DNA of 64,000 nucleotides from Anaerospora hongkongensis (GTDB lineage: Bacteria > Bacillota > Negativicutes > Sporomusales > DSM-15969), in contig NZ_SLUI01000005.1 of the NCBI RefSeq assembly GCF_004339805.1, forward strand, positions 248,001 to 312,000, written 5' to 3'. A program made the translations under genes and the position numbers. The notes beneath the pieces are model-generated. The model worked only from the letters and a program-made list of their open reading frames with translations. It did not search any database and was not told the DNA's origin. Position 1 is the first letter of the stretch, and each line of letters starts with the position of its first letter. This document shows positions 43,924 through 52,043 of this stretch, one piece after another.

Positions 43924-45369
43924 TTACAGGCTATTTCCACAGGCCTTAGCCGTTATCCTTGTCTCGTCTGGAAACCAGGCTTCCTTTAATGCCTGAACGG
44001 CGGCGAGCATATCGCCTGCGGGAATTTTAGAAAAGTAAAGAATCATCCGGGGATACTCCTCGGGTATATTCTCCCAGTAATAGTCCTGCACGGAGGCAAC
44101 CCGGCAGCCTTTAAGCATAGCCCTGTCAACCAGTTCCTGCGCTGTACGGTTGGATTTAACAGTAATCAGCGTATGCAGCCCCGATTCTGTATCATTCACA
44201 TCGATTCGTTCGCCGAACACCTGTCTGAGTGCATCAAAAAATAGCAGGCTCTTCTCAGAATATAATTTGCGCAGACGGCGGATCTGTCTGTCCAGGTGGC
44301 CATCAGCCATGAACTTGGCTAGTGCCAGCTGCTCAATGGTGGATGCAGCCTGGTTGTACAAGGTGGCATTCTTGTGATAAACAGGCAGCAGCCGGTCGGG
44401 CAGTACCATGTAACTAATTCGCATTGACGGCGGCATTACTTTAGAGAACGAACCTAAATAGACAACATTTTCGCCGGAATCCAGACCTTTAAGCGCTGGT
44501 ATAGGACGTCCAAAATAGCGAAATTCACTGTCATAATCGTCTTCAATGATTGTTGCCCCCACTTCCTTTGCCCATCTCAGCAGCCGGTTCCGCTTGCCGA
44601 TAGGCATAATATAGCCTGTCGGAAACTGATGAGAAGGACTGATATAAACCAGCCGGGTTTTACTGGCAACCAGTTCATCCATATTCACCCCGTCAGGGTT
44701 CATTTCAATCGGGATGATATGAAAGCCATGGTCGGCAAAGATATGCCGGCCATTTTTAAAACCTGGCTCTTCAAAAGCAATACTGCAATTATCAGCTTTT
44801 AAAATACTGCAAAGCATATTCAGCAGACTTTGTACACCGGGACCGATAATGATTTGTTCTTTATGCACCTTTCCGCCTCTGGAGTTGTGTACATATCTGG
44901 CAATCTCACTGCGCAATTCTTCTTCACCCTGAATGCTGCCGTAGCCCACCAATCGTTCTTTATTTAAGAAAACCTTGCTGATATAACGCTTCCATAACGA
45001 AAAATTGAAACCGTCCTGATCCATTTCCCCACTGGCAAAATCGTATATAATCTTGCTTTCCGCTCTTTTGCCAGCAGTTGCTGCAGCCTGGACTTCTGTC
45101 GGCCAGGCCGCTTTAAAGACACTTCCCTCAAACTTGTTTACGCGGTAACGCGAACGGTCGCAGTTTTCGATATAGCCTTCGCTCATCAATTGCTGATAAG
45201 CTTTCTCAACTGTAATCTTACTGACTGCCAGGCTTTTGGCCAAGCCACGGATAGAAGGCAGCTTCTCGCCTTCTCCCAGCCTGCTGGTTTCAATCTCACC
45301 TTTAAAGTACTGATAAAGCTGTATATATAAGGGATCTTTACTTTCAGGACTAAGCATAATGAGCTCCAT
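43924..45369 (-). CDS. MocR/PdxR-type regulator (GntR HTH + aminotransferase)
   Basis: 481 residues. An N-terminal GntR winged helix (LYIQLYQYFKGEIETSRLGEGEKLPSIRGLAKSLAVSKITVEKAYQQLMSEGYIE) is fused to a fold-type I aminotransferase domain with FEEPGFKNGRH, SPSHQFPTGYIMP, EDDYDSEFRY and the PLP-lysine motif YLGSFSKVMPPSMRISYMVLP. MocR proteins use PLP as effector. It is divergent from a pyridoxal/HMP-type kinase (130-bp gap), so it is probably a PdxR-like regulator of vitamin B6 salvage. ATG 45369 follows GGAGGTG by 7 nt. Confidence 0.9.
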   Translation of the reverse strand: MELIMLSPESKDPLYIQLYQYFKGEIETSRLGEGEKLPSIRGLAKSLAVSKITVEKAYQQLMSEGYIENCDRSRYRVNKFEGSVFKAAWPTEVQAAATAGKRAESKIIYDFASGEMDQDGFNFSLWKRYISKVFLNKERLVGYGSIQGEEELRSEIARYVHNSRGGKVHKEQIIIGPGVQSLLNMLCSILKADNCSIAFEEPGFKNGRHIFADHGFHIIPIEMNPDGVNMDELVASKTRLVYISPSHQFPTGYIMPIGKRNRLLRWAKEVGATIIEDDYDSEFRYFGRPIPALKGLDSGENVVYLGSFSKVMPPSMRISYMVLPDRLLPVYHKNATLYNQAASTIEQLALAKFMADGHLDRQIRRLRKLYSEKSLLFFDALRQVFGERIDVNDTESGLHTLITVKSNRTAQELVDRAMLKGCRVASVQDYYWENIPEEYPRMILYFSKIPAGDMLAAVQALKEAWFPDETRITAKACGNSL

Positions 45370-45499
45370 CCTCGTTCACCTCCAAAACTGTACCTATTAA
45401 AAATATCGATTCTGTATATTTTAAAAGCATCATTTATATTTTATAATACAACTACCATTTTGGAAACGAGTAATTGATACCTTATAGGAGGCATAAAAC

Positions 45500-46306
45500 A
45501 TGAAAGTATACAAAGCTCTTACGGTAGCCGGTTCAGATACCAGCGGCGGCGCTGGTTTACAGGCCGATTTGAAGACTTTTCAGGAGCTCGGCGTCTACGG
45601 CATGACGGCCATTACCGTCATAGTGGCGCAAAATCCCCAAAACGAATGGGCCCACGACGTTTTCCCCCTGCCGCTGGAGGTATTGGAAGCCCAGCTGGAA
45701 ACTGTTCTGGCAGGCATTGGCGTTGACGCCTTAAAGACAGGCATGCTTGCCACCAGCGAAGTCATCTCATTAGTGGCGAAAAAGATCGATCAGTACAAGG
45801 TAAAAAATATTGTCATCGATCCGGTAATGGTTTGCAAAGGCACCGACGAAGTGCTGCATCCCGAGTCAGCCATCAGCATTCGTGAGGAACTGGCTCCCCG
45901 GGCAACTATTATTACCCCCAACGTATTTGAAGCAACACAGCTAAGTGGTATCGCCGCGATCCGCTCTGTAGAAGACATGAAAGCAGCCGCTGAGAAAATT
46001 TTTGCACTTGGCCCTAAAAATGTGCTGATTAAAGGCGGTTCCAAGCTTGGTACGGCTACAGCAGTAGATGTCCTGTACGACGGCAACGAATTTGAAGTGC
46101 TCGAATCGGCCAAGATTGACACGCCCTATACACATGGCGCAGGCTGCACCTATGCGGCAGCGATAACGGCCGGTCTCGCTCAGGGTCTGCCTGTCCGGGC
46201 AGCGGTAAAACAAGCAAAAGCGTTCATTACTGCCGCAATCAGCCATTCCTTCCCGCTTAACTCTTACGTAGGTCCTACCTACCACGCAGCACACCGCTTA
46301 AAATAA
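45500..46306 (+). CDS. pdxK: Pyridoxal kinase / hydroxymethylpyrimidine kinase (PdxK/ThiD-like)
   Basis: 268 residues, ribokinase fold: LTVAGSDTSGGAGLQADLKTFQELGVYGMTAITVIVAQ at the start, VIDPVMVCKGTDEVL in the middle and DTPYTHGAGCTYAAAITAGLAQG (anion hole and catalytic Asp region) near the C-terminus. The family includes both ThiD (HMP-P kinase) and the Bacillus PdxK (pyridoxal kinase). The MocR regulator next door favours B6 salvage. ATG 45500 follows TAGGAGG by 8 nt. Two hairpins follow. Confidence 0.85.
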   Translation: MKVYKALTVAGSDTSGGAGLQADLKTFQELGVYGMTAITVIVAQNPQNEWAHDVFPLPLEVLEAQLETVLAGIGVDALKTGMLATSEVISLVAKKIDQYKVKNIVIDPVMVCKGTDEVLHPESAISIREELAPRATIITPNVFEATQLSGIAAIRSVEDMKAAAEKIFALGPKNVLIKGGSKLGTATAVDVLYDGNEFEVLESAKIDTPYTHGAGCTYAAAITAGLAQGLPVRAAVKQAKAFITAAISHSFPLNSYVGPTYHAAHRLK

Positions 46307-46309
46307 TTC

Positions 46310-46365
46310 TGTGCTGGCGCAGCCAGCACATATAAGAAGCGGCCTGGCATACGACCAGGCCGCTT
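46310..46365 (+). terminator. Two hairpins after the kinase gene
   Basis: TGTGCTGGC/GCCAGCACA (46310-46330) and AAGCGGCCTGG/CCAGGCCGCTT (46337-46365), the second followed by GTTTATG. The first begins 3 nt after the stop. Termination is likely at the second. Confidence 0.65.
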
Positions 46366-46382
46366 GTTTATGCAATTGTTAA

Positions 46383-46413
46383 AAAGCGGTCCGGTATTCA
46401 GCCGGACCGCTTT
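46383..46413 (-). terminator. Terminator after the flavodoxin gene
   Basis: A perfect 12-bp stem (AAAGCGGTCCGG and complement) with a 7-nt loop, followed on the minus strand by TT, 3 nt after the restored flavodoxin stop. Confidence 0.8.
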
Positions 46414-46415
46414 AA

Positions 46416-46846
46416 CTATGCGTTGCTTAATTCTTTGCCCAGTGCCCGGCAAGCTTCCAAGCCGTCCTCATCGGGCATATTCTGAATGATCAGCCCTTCG
46501 CCTACCATCTTGGCACCGCAGCCTTGCATTCTGGCAACCCAGTCCTGCATCCATTCTCCGTTACCCCAGCCGTAAGAACCGAAAAAAGAGCAATCGGCTT
46601 CCCGGCAACAACAGACTCAATTGAGCTGATAAAAGGCTCCATTTCCGCTTCTTCCAGCACTTCTGCGCCCATTGAAGGGCAGCCGATAGCCAGTGCGTCG
46701 GCATGGGCCACTGTATCTTTATCGGCCTCACCTACGTGAAGCAGTCTTACTTCTGCCCCCTGGGCTTTTGCTCCTTCAACAACTGCTTCAGCCATTGCCT
46801 CCGTATTACCTGAACCACTCCAGTAAATTACCGTTATTTTGCTCAT
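46416..46846 (-). pseudogene. Flavodoxin, interrupted by a frameshift at a T6 run
   Basis: The first 88 codons encode a short-chain flavodoxin: ITVIYWSGSGNTEAMAEAVVEGAKAQGAEVRL is the FMN-phosphate motif, followed by ADALAIGCPSMGAEVLEE. At a run of six T (minus strand; A run at 46582-46587 on plus) the frame is lost and a stop would come soon after (product 114 aa). In the other frame the sequence continues perfectly: GSYGWGNGEWMQDWVARMQGCGAKMVGEGLIIQNMPDEDGLEACRALGKELSNA to a TAG at 46416. Relative to relatives the T run has two extra bases. It lies downstream of a Fur box and the STAS gene, as flavodoxins often are under iron control. Could be a true pseudogene, a sequencing error or a recoded gene. 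Confidence 0.8.
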
Positions 46847-46913
46847 TACGCTTCCCCCTATTTATGTGTAATTAGATAACCCGCTACAAAACAGACAAGC
46901 ACAGTCTTAAGCA

Positions 46914-47186
46914 TCAGGCTTGCACCAGCTCCTCCATAATTCCCTGCTCATCTTCAATAATTAATTCGCCGTCGCATGTCAGCATCCGGTATTGGACATA
47001 GCTCAGCATTGCCAATGCGTGGGCATGGCAGCTGCCTACAGCATTCAGATTAAGCACAATGCGCCGGTAACCGTACTGCAAGTGATCGAGCATCTTATTT
47101 TTCAGGAACTCGATATGCTCTTGGCATACATCACCACCGATATTGATATGCACCTGTTCAAAATCACTCTTTACCAGAATTGACAT
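46914..47186 (-). CDS. STAS-domain-like protein
   Basis: 90 residues, the length of a single STAS (SpoIIAA-like) domain: VHINIGGDVCQEHIEFLKNKMLDHLQYGYRRIVLNLNAVGSCHAHALAMLSYVQYRMLTCDGELIIEDEQG. In place of the usual D-S-S-G phosphoacceptor, the loop after the VLNL strand reads SCHAHAL (Cys53, His54, His56), so ordinary anti-anti-sigma phosphorylation seems excluded, and metal or heme binding is possible. ATG 47184-47186 follows GGAGGGTGG. It lies between a Fur-controlled small peptide gene and flavodoxin in the same direction, implying an iron-responsive role. The fold call is by eye. Confidence 0.65.
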   Translation of the reverse strand: MSILVKSDFEQVHINIGGDVCQEHIEFLKNKMLDHLQYGYRRIVLNLNAVGSCHAHALAMLSYVQYRMLTCDGELIIEDEQGIMEELVQA

Positions 47187-47227
47187 TCGCCACCCTCCTG
47201 TTTTCACATTCGAAGTCGTGCTGTCAT

Positions 47228-47317
47228 TTATATTAAGAAGCTGACTACCTCGCGCATCGCGATGATCAGCCCTAGCAAAACAATGAGAAACCCAATCCCT
47301 TTTCTAAATAAAAACAT
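47228..47317 (-). CDS. 29-residue membrane peptide downstream of a Fur box
   Basis: A 30-codon frame, too short to be listed by usual ORF finders: MFLFRKGIGFLIVLLGLI followed by IAMREVVSFLI. It is one membrane helix with a basic N-terminus. The ribosome site GAGGGGGAGGG lies just upstream of the ATG (47315-47317). A Fur box covers 47338-47356 directly in front. It begins the unit that continues with the STAS protein (42 nt gap) and flavodoxin. No known family comes to mind; the evidence for translation is the strong ribosome site and placement. Confidence 0.55.
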   Translation of the reverse strand: MFLFRKGIGFLIVLLGLIIAMREVVSFLI

Positions 47318-47337
47318 CTTCCCTCCCCCTCAACGAT

Positions 47338-47356
47338 GATATTGATAATCATTTTC
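47338..47356. promoter_or_regulatory. Fur box before the peptide/STAS/flavodoxin unit
   Basis: Minus strand GAAAATGATTATCAATATC agrees with the 19-bp consensus GATAATGATAATCATTATC at about 16 positions. It lies 21 nt before the peptide ATG. Confidence 0.75.
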
Positions 47357-47402
47357 ATTTATATAATAATCAATCTTTGCTTCTCTTGTCAAGTTATTTG
47401 GC

Positions 47403-47433
47403 AAAAAAACAGCCGTACCTTTAGGTACGGCTG
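47403..47433 (-). terminator. Terminator overlapping the end of the EamA gene
   Basis: CAGCCGTACC/GGTACGGCTG 10-bp stem with a 4-nt loop, followed on the minus strand by seven T. The EamA stop (47421-47423) is inside the loop region. Confidence 0.9.
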
Positions 47434-48341
47434 CTGGATGAAACAGCATTACGGATATACACGACAAGCATTTCAGTTACCTTAACATTCTGCATCTGCA
47501 CACCTGACAAAACCAACAGTAGACCAGCTGCAGACAGCATCGTTACCTGCTCTCCCAGCCACCAAAACCCTACTCCCTGGGCGATAATCGGCGATACATA
47601 GGTCCAGGTTGAAGAGAACACAGGCCCGCTTTTCTTTACAAGCCAATAAAAGATACCATGCCCAACGATTGACCCCAATACGGTTAAATAAAGCCAGGAC
47701 CATACAGCAGTCGGCGTTATCCGCACTGTGCCGAAGGATTCAAAAAATAACGAAAGCAATAACAGCCCGATACCGCCAAAAATCATCTGATAGGCATTAA
47801 ATAAAAAAACATCCGTCGTTTGCTGCAAAGCCCGCCTTGAACGTACCGCCCCGACTGCCGCACATAACTCTCCTGCGAGAACAGCCAGCACTGCCCATAT
47901 TGCCCAGGAGTTCGCTTCAACCATTACCGAGGGATATATTGCCAATACAACTCCGGCAAAACCAATGCCCAAACCAGCCTTTTGCACTCCGGCCAGCTTA
48001 TTTTCTTTTTTATGCCACTGTATAAGTGCAATCATAGCCGGCGATGCCGCCGCAAGTAAAGCTGCCAGACCGGATGAAATATATTGTTCTCCCCAATAGA
48101 GAGCTGCGAACAACGCTGTCGTCATCATCAAGCCCACATATAAGGCATCTTTCAGTTGTGCCGAAGCTAACCGTATTGTTTGGCGCTTACCATACAATAC
48201 CAGGCCAACAGCTAAACCTGCAGCTAAAAAACGGGTACCACCAAAGAAGAATGGCGGTATGCCGGCATCAACACCTACTTTTATAGCTAGAAATGTTGTG
48301 CCGAAAATCAGACACATAACGATATAGGCAATGTACAACAA
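47421..48341 (-). CDS. EamA/DMT-superfamily transporter
   Basis: 306 residues with ten membrane helices in two EamA repeats: LLYIAYIVMCLIFGTTFLAIKVGVDAGIPPFFFGGTRFLAAGLAVGLVLY at the start, and the second repeat from about residue 150. The family exports amino acids or metabolites. The start is a TTG at 48339-48341, with AAGGGGGAG upstream (a second TTG follows at once); the ATG-led extension up to 48497 crosses the divergent promoter and is not coding. Divergent from a MocR regulator, with shared operator repeats, so probably exports a compound sensed by that regulator. Confidence 0.87.
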   Translation of the reverse strand: MLYIAYIVMCLIFGTTFLAIKVGVDAGIPPFFFGGTRFLAAGLAVGLVLYGKRQTIRLASAQLKDALYVGLMMTTALFAALYWGEQYISSGLAALLAAASPAMIALIQWHKKENKLAGVQKAGLGIGFAGVVLAIYPSVMVEANSWAIWAVLAVLAGELCAAVGAVRSRRALQQTTDVFLFNAYQMIFGGIGLLLLSLFFESFGTVRITPTAVWSWLYLTVLGSIVGHGIFYWLVKKSGPVFSSTWTYVSPIIAQGVGFWWLGEQVTMLSAAGLLLVLSGVQMQNVKVTEMLVVYIRNAVSSSSRT

Positions 48342-48386
48342 CCTCTCCCCCTTGCAGTTATATAAAACACTTGCTAACATGTACTT

Positions 48387-48416
48387 ATATAACACGATTT
48401 TCACTATAACAGTCAA
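48387..48416 (-). promoter_or_regulatory. Promoter of the EamA gene
   Basis: Minus strand TTGACT (48411-48416) and TTATAT (48387-48392), 18-bp spacer; the -35 box lies inside the left operator repeat region. Confidence 0.7.
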
Positions 48417-48433
48417 CTTTACACTATAACAGT
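48402..48433. promoter_or_regulatory. Direct-repeat operator between EamA and MocR genes
   Basis: CACTATAACAGT occurs at 48402-48413 and again at 48422-48433, identical and spaced exactly 20 bp (two helical turns). MocR regulators are known to bind direct repeats of this spacing. The left copy overlaps the -35 of the EamA promoter, and the right copy is 16 bp before the MocR GTG. Confidence 0.8.
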
Positions 48434-48449
48434 TAAAGGGAGGGATAAA

Positions 48450-49940
48450 GTGAATATCCACCTGGACCGCCATTCTACCATTCCGCTGAAAGAACAAATT
48501 TACTTAGATATCGCCCAACGCATTCGCACAGAGCTTTTCAAACCCGGCCAGCAGCTTCCTTCCGTCAGGCAGTATGCCGCACAGCTTGGCGTAAGTCTGC
48601 TGACGGTTGTTGCCGCCTATCGTCTGCTGGAACAAGCCGGACTGGTGCAGACGATACACGGCAGCGGAACCTTTGTCGCTAAACAAGGGCGCGGCCTGTT
48701 TACTGCTTCACAGCAAACAGGAATGAATCAAGCAAATCCGTGGGATTGGCAGCTAACAGTAAACGATTATCTGCCCCGGGCAAGTATGTGGAGCCAAAGC
48801 GCTGAACGGCTCCCCAGATCCATTATGGACCTGGCTACCGCCGCTATTCACAGCAGTTTGCTGCCCATTGGACCGCTGTCAGCCTCTATACAAAAAGCGC
48901 TGACGCTGTATCCTGATGCCATCGGTAAATTATCCACCTTTGGCGGGGATCCCGAATTCATTGCTGTCATTGCCGATTACCTCAAAACCTGTGACATTTC
49001 CCTTGAGCCACACCAGATGCTGATTAGCAATGGAACGCAACAAGGTATTGATCTCTTCTGTCGAACTTTCCTCGGCCCAGCCGATACCATTGCCGTTGAA
49101 ACTCCCTGCTTTTCCGGAGCGATTGACGCTTTTAGGCTAAGTCAGGCTACCATTCAGCCAATTCCGGTAGATAGTCAGGGAATTCGCCTGGACATTCTGG
49201 AAGAGGTAGCCGAAAAAACCTCGCTGAAAGCCATTTATACTGTCCCTACTTATCATAATCCGACAGGATCGGTTATGCCGCTAAGACGGCGCCATGAGCT
49301 GCTTGAGTTTGCCTCTGCTCATAATATTCTCATTTTAGAGGATGAACCTCACCGGGAACTGGTTTTTACTGCCAGTGCCAAAAAGCTGCCCCCGCCATTA
49401 AAGATGCTCGACACCAGCGGCAGAGTCATCTATTTAAAAGGGTTCAGCAAATTTTTATTCCCCGGTATCCGGTTAGGACTCCTTGCTGCCGATGGGACGA
49501 TCTATAAGCGGCTGCTTGCCGCTAAATCAATCGTTGATATGGGTTCGCCGCTTTGGCCGCAAAAATCACTAATTCCCTTTTTTCAAAGTTCACAGGTAAA
49601 AAAACACCTGACTCAGCTTAATCAGGTTCTACGTAAGCGCAGTCAATTGGTTACCAAGACCCTTGAGACCAGCCTCAACCCCTGCATTAAATGGCAAAAC
49701 CCAGCGGCAGGTTTATACCTGTGGCTTACACTGCCTCCCCAGATCAGCGCCGACAGCCTTATTCCCGAAGCGCATCACCGGGGTATTCATTTCCTGCCTA
49801 GTTCGATTTTTTATCCCGGTGAACCGGCCGCTAACCACCTTAGAATCTGCTGGACCAATCTTTCTGATCAGGATTTACCGGTAAGCCTGGCTATTCTCTG
49901 CGAACTGCTGAACCATGCGGTCCAGCGAGATTGCCAGTAA
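48450..49940 (+). CDS. MocR-type regulator (GntR HTH + aminotransferase)
   Basis: 496 residues: N-terminal GntR winged helix (IPLKEQIYLDIAQRIRTELFKPGQQLPSVRQYAAQLGVSLLTVVAAYRLLEQAGLVQTIHGSGTF) and a PLP-binding aminotransferase domain with SNGTQQGIDLFCRTFL, YTVPTYHNPTGSVMP, EDEPHRELVF and YLKGFSKFLFPGIRLGLL (PLP lysine in GFSK). GTG 48450 follows AGGGAGG. Divergent from an EamA exporter and preceded by two direct repeats, so it probably regulates both itself and the exporter. Effector unknown. Confidence 0.9.
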   Translation: MNIHLDRHSTIPLKEQIYLDIAQRIRTELFKPGQQLPSVRQYAAQLGVSLLTVVAAYRLLEQAGLVQTIHGSGTFVAKQGRGLFTASQQTGMNQANPWDWQLTVNDYLPRASMWSQSAERLPRSIMDLATAAIHSSLLPIGPLSASIQKALTLYPDAIGKLSTFGGDPEFIAVIADYLKTCDISLEPHQMLISNGTQQGIDLFCRTFLGPADTIAVETPCFSGAIDAFRLSQATIQPIPVDSQGIRLDILEEVAEKTSLKAIYTVPTYHNPTGSVMPLRRRHELLEFASAHNILILEDEPHRELVFTASAKKLPPPLKMLDTSGRVIYLKGFSKFLFPGIRLGLLAADGTIYKRLLAAKSIVDMGSPLWPQKSLIPFFQSSQVKKHLTQLNQVLRKRSQLVTKTLETSLNPCIKWQNPAAGLYLWLTLPPQISADSLIPEAHHRGIHFLPSSIFYPGEPAANHLRICWTNLSDQDLPVSLAILCELLNHAVQRDCQ

Positions 49941-49986
49941 CGAATAAACCACTGTTGATGCAATTCAACAGTGGTTTATTCGTTAC
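49937..49986. terminator. Perfect 22-bp bidirectional terminator holding both stop codons
   Basis: GTAACGAATAAACCACTGTTGA (49937-49958) pairs perfectly with 49965-49986 over a 6-nt loop. The TAA of the MocR gene (49938-49940) and the TAA of the convergent DUF2164 gene (49983-49985) are the outer bases of the two arms. Confidence 0.95.
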
Positions 49987-50216
49987 CGGGCTCTTTTTTC
50001 AAGACCGTACAAATCTTCTATGCTGTTACTAAGCAACGCATGCGCATCTTTTATCGCCTGATTATAGATATGTGGTCCGATTTGTACGGTAATAAATTCA
50101 AGAACTTTCGCAGCCTGGAATTCACTGATTTCTTCCTCTCTTTCTGTGAGAAAAAACTCCTGAATGCTTCTGAGCAGATCCTGGCTGACTTCTTTGCTAA
50201 ACTCCAGCTCTTTCAT
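49983..50216 (-). CDS. DUF2164 family protein
   Basis: 77 residues. SKEVSQDLLRSIQEFFLTEREEEISEFQAAKVLEFITVQIGPHIYNQAIKDAHALLSNSIEDLYGLE is the DUF2164 pattern (FF..E..EEI...QA...L.F....IGP..YNQAI.DA). All-helical, soluble, function unknown. ATG 50216 lies just 21 nt from the end of the GGDEF/HD-GYP gene upstream, same direction, so the two may form one transcript. Confidence 0.88.
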   Translation of the reverse strand: MKELEFSKEVSQDLLRSIQEFFLTEREEEISEFQAAKVLEFITVQIGPHIYNQAIKDAHALLSNSIEDLYGLEKRAR

Positions 50217-50237
50217 TTGGACTACCCCGCTTTATTA

Positions 50238-51884
50238 TTACTCAAAGGAACCGGAAACAAAAATCCGAACAAGTTCAGGATCAAATTGCGAACCGGCACC
50301 ACGCTGCAATTCGACAATCGCCTCTTGATGACTGAGCGCCTTTCGATAAGGCCTGGCGCTGGTCATGGCATCATAGGCATCGACAATCGCCATTATACGG
50401 CATTCAAACGGGATCTTTTTACCGGCCAGTCCCAATGGATAGCCTGTTCCATCCCACCACTCATGATGCTTTAAAATCCAATCAGCAATCGGCAGCAAAT
50501 CTGTGGAAGCCTGCGCAATACGATACCCAATTTCACAGTGGCGTTGAACTTCTAAACGCTCCTCATTACTTAGCATACCCTGTTTGTACAAAATGTGATC
50601 AGGTACACCAATTTTACCGACATCATGAAATTCCGCAAATAGCTGAATGCCAGTGATTTCGGAATCCGGAATTCCCGCCACGATCGCAAAATTTGCGACT
50701 AAACTCTGCATCCGGTCACTGTGTCCTTCGTTATTATAATCACGAGCCGTCAGCATTTGCTTCAACGTTTGAATAATTGACCCCTGAATGCCGGCTTTAC
50801 GATATAATTTTTCACGATACATCTTATTATCTGCTTCCCGCAGCAGATCGGCTATGTTCTGACCGGGAGCAGAGGAATAAGCAAAGCCAACCGACATCTG
50901 TACCGGAACCGCACCGTCACTGAACTTTTCAGTTTCAAGCCGGATATTATCGCGAATCCGCTTGTAGAAAGTCTCCATATCCTCTAAGGAAGTCCCCCGC
51001 ACTAAAATAGAAAATTCGTCGCCGCCTGTTCGGGCAATAATGTCCTGTGCGCGAAAAGACAGCTGAAAAATTGTTGCTGCCCGGGTCAGCAAAATATCTC
51101 CCTGAGCATGTCCGAACGTATCGTTAACAAATTTCAAACCATCGAGGTCAATCATAAATACCCCGATGCCATCTGCCGTACTGCCAGAGAACTCTGTGAT
51201 TTCTTTTTCAAAATAGGTGCGGTTAAAAAGACCAGTCAAGGAATCATGGTAAATCAAATACAAAAGATGTTCCTGGGCCTGTTCACTCTGGGCAAGATAA
51301 CGCTGCGCCTTAACCTGCTCATCTTTATAATGTTTTAAAATCACCATGAAAACCCATACATTGAAAATGATCGTAGTCATTAAGCCAATGGAGATATCAA
51401 TAAATCGATCTAACCTGCCTGCATAATTTACAATAATGGACGGATAGTAATATTCCAAAAATAACAGGGCATTAACCGCTACTAAAAAGCCGAACACAAC
51501 AGCAACTCTGCGTATGCCGAACAGCATGGTGGCGCCCATCGAGGAAAAAAGAATGACATAAAAAGGGATACTGCCGGAAATGCCGCCATTTAATATCCAG
51601 GAGGCCGGAATAATAATAAAAACGACTATCACCAAAGTCGAAACAACGGTTTGATAATACTGTTTTATCATGGACAGGTAATAAAGCCCGGCTAAAATAA
51701 TTGCATAAATAATGCATGATAATACCAGCAACGAATCTAAGTCCAAAATATAGTTGGTAACAGCGCTCCATATGGCTAAGAAAAACCCAAAAATCAGGAT
51801 TATATTTAACAGTCGATGTTCCAACGTAAATTCCGGTTCATTGCCAATCAATTCTGAGAAATTTAAGCCCATCTTGGCTAACAC
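50238..51884 (-). CDS. Membrane GGDEF + HD-GYP protein
   Basis: 548 residues: six N-terminal membrane helices (about 25-200), a GGDEF domain (about 210-370) with intact GGDEF at 287-291, and an HD-GYP domain (about 385-545) with FHDVGKIGVPDHILYKQG (His420-Asp421), HHEWWDGTGYPLGL and AIVDAYDAMTSARPYRKAL. It combines a c-di-GMP cyclase and a phosphodiesterase; the active GGDEF suggests the balance depends on the membrane input. ATG 51884. Followed by DUF2164. Confidence 0.93.
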   Translation of the reverse strand: MLAKMGLNFSELIGNEPEFTLEHRLLNIILIFGFFLAIWSAVTNYILDLDSLLVLSCIIYAIILAGLYYLSMIKQYYQTVVSTLVIVVFIIIPASWILNGGISGSIPFYVILFSSMGATMLFGIRRVAVVFGFLVAVNALLFLEYYYPSIIVNYAGRLDRFIDISIGLMTTIIFNVWVFMVILKHYKDEQVKAQRYLAQSEQAQEHLLYLIYHDSLTGLFNRTYFEKEITEFSGSTADGIGVFMIDLDGLKFVNDTFGHAQGDILLTRAATIFQLSFRAQDIIARTGGDEFSILVRGTSLEDMETFYKRIRDNIRLETEKFSDGAVPVQMSVGFAYSSAPGQNIADLLREADNKMYREKLYRKAGIQGSIIQTLKQMLTARDYNNEGHSDRMQSLVANFAIVAGIPDSEITGIQLFAEFHDVGKIGVPDHILYKQGMLSNEERLEVQRHCEIGYRIAQASTDLLPIADWILKHHEWWDGTGYPLGLAGKKIPFECRIMAIVDAYDAMTSARPYRKALSHQEAIVELQRGAGSQFDPELVRIFVSGSFE

Positions 51885-52043
51885 ACCTTCCTAGCCCGCC
51901 CATCTTTGCCGATACGCTAATGCAATAGACTAGTTAAAATGCAAAATAGCAAAACATTCAATTCATTTACAAGTTGTATTTATTTTCGACATAATCCTAA
52001 AAATTCCCTGTCAGGCTTGTACAAAAGCTGCTAAACAACTGTA

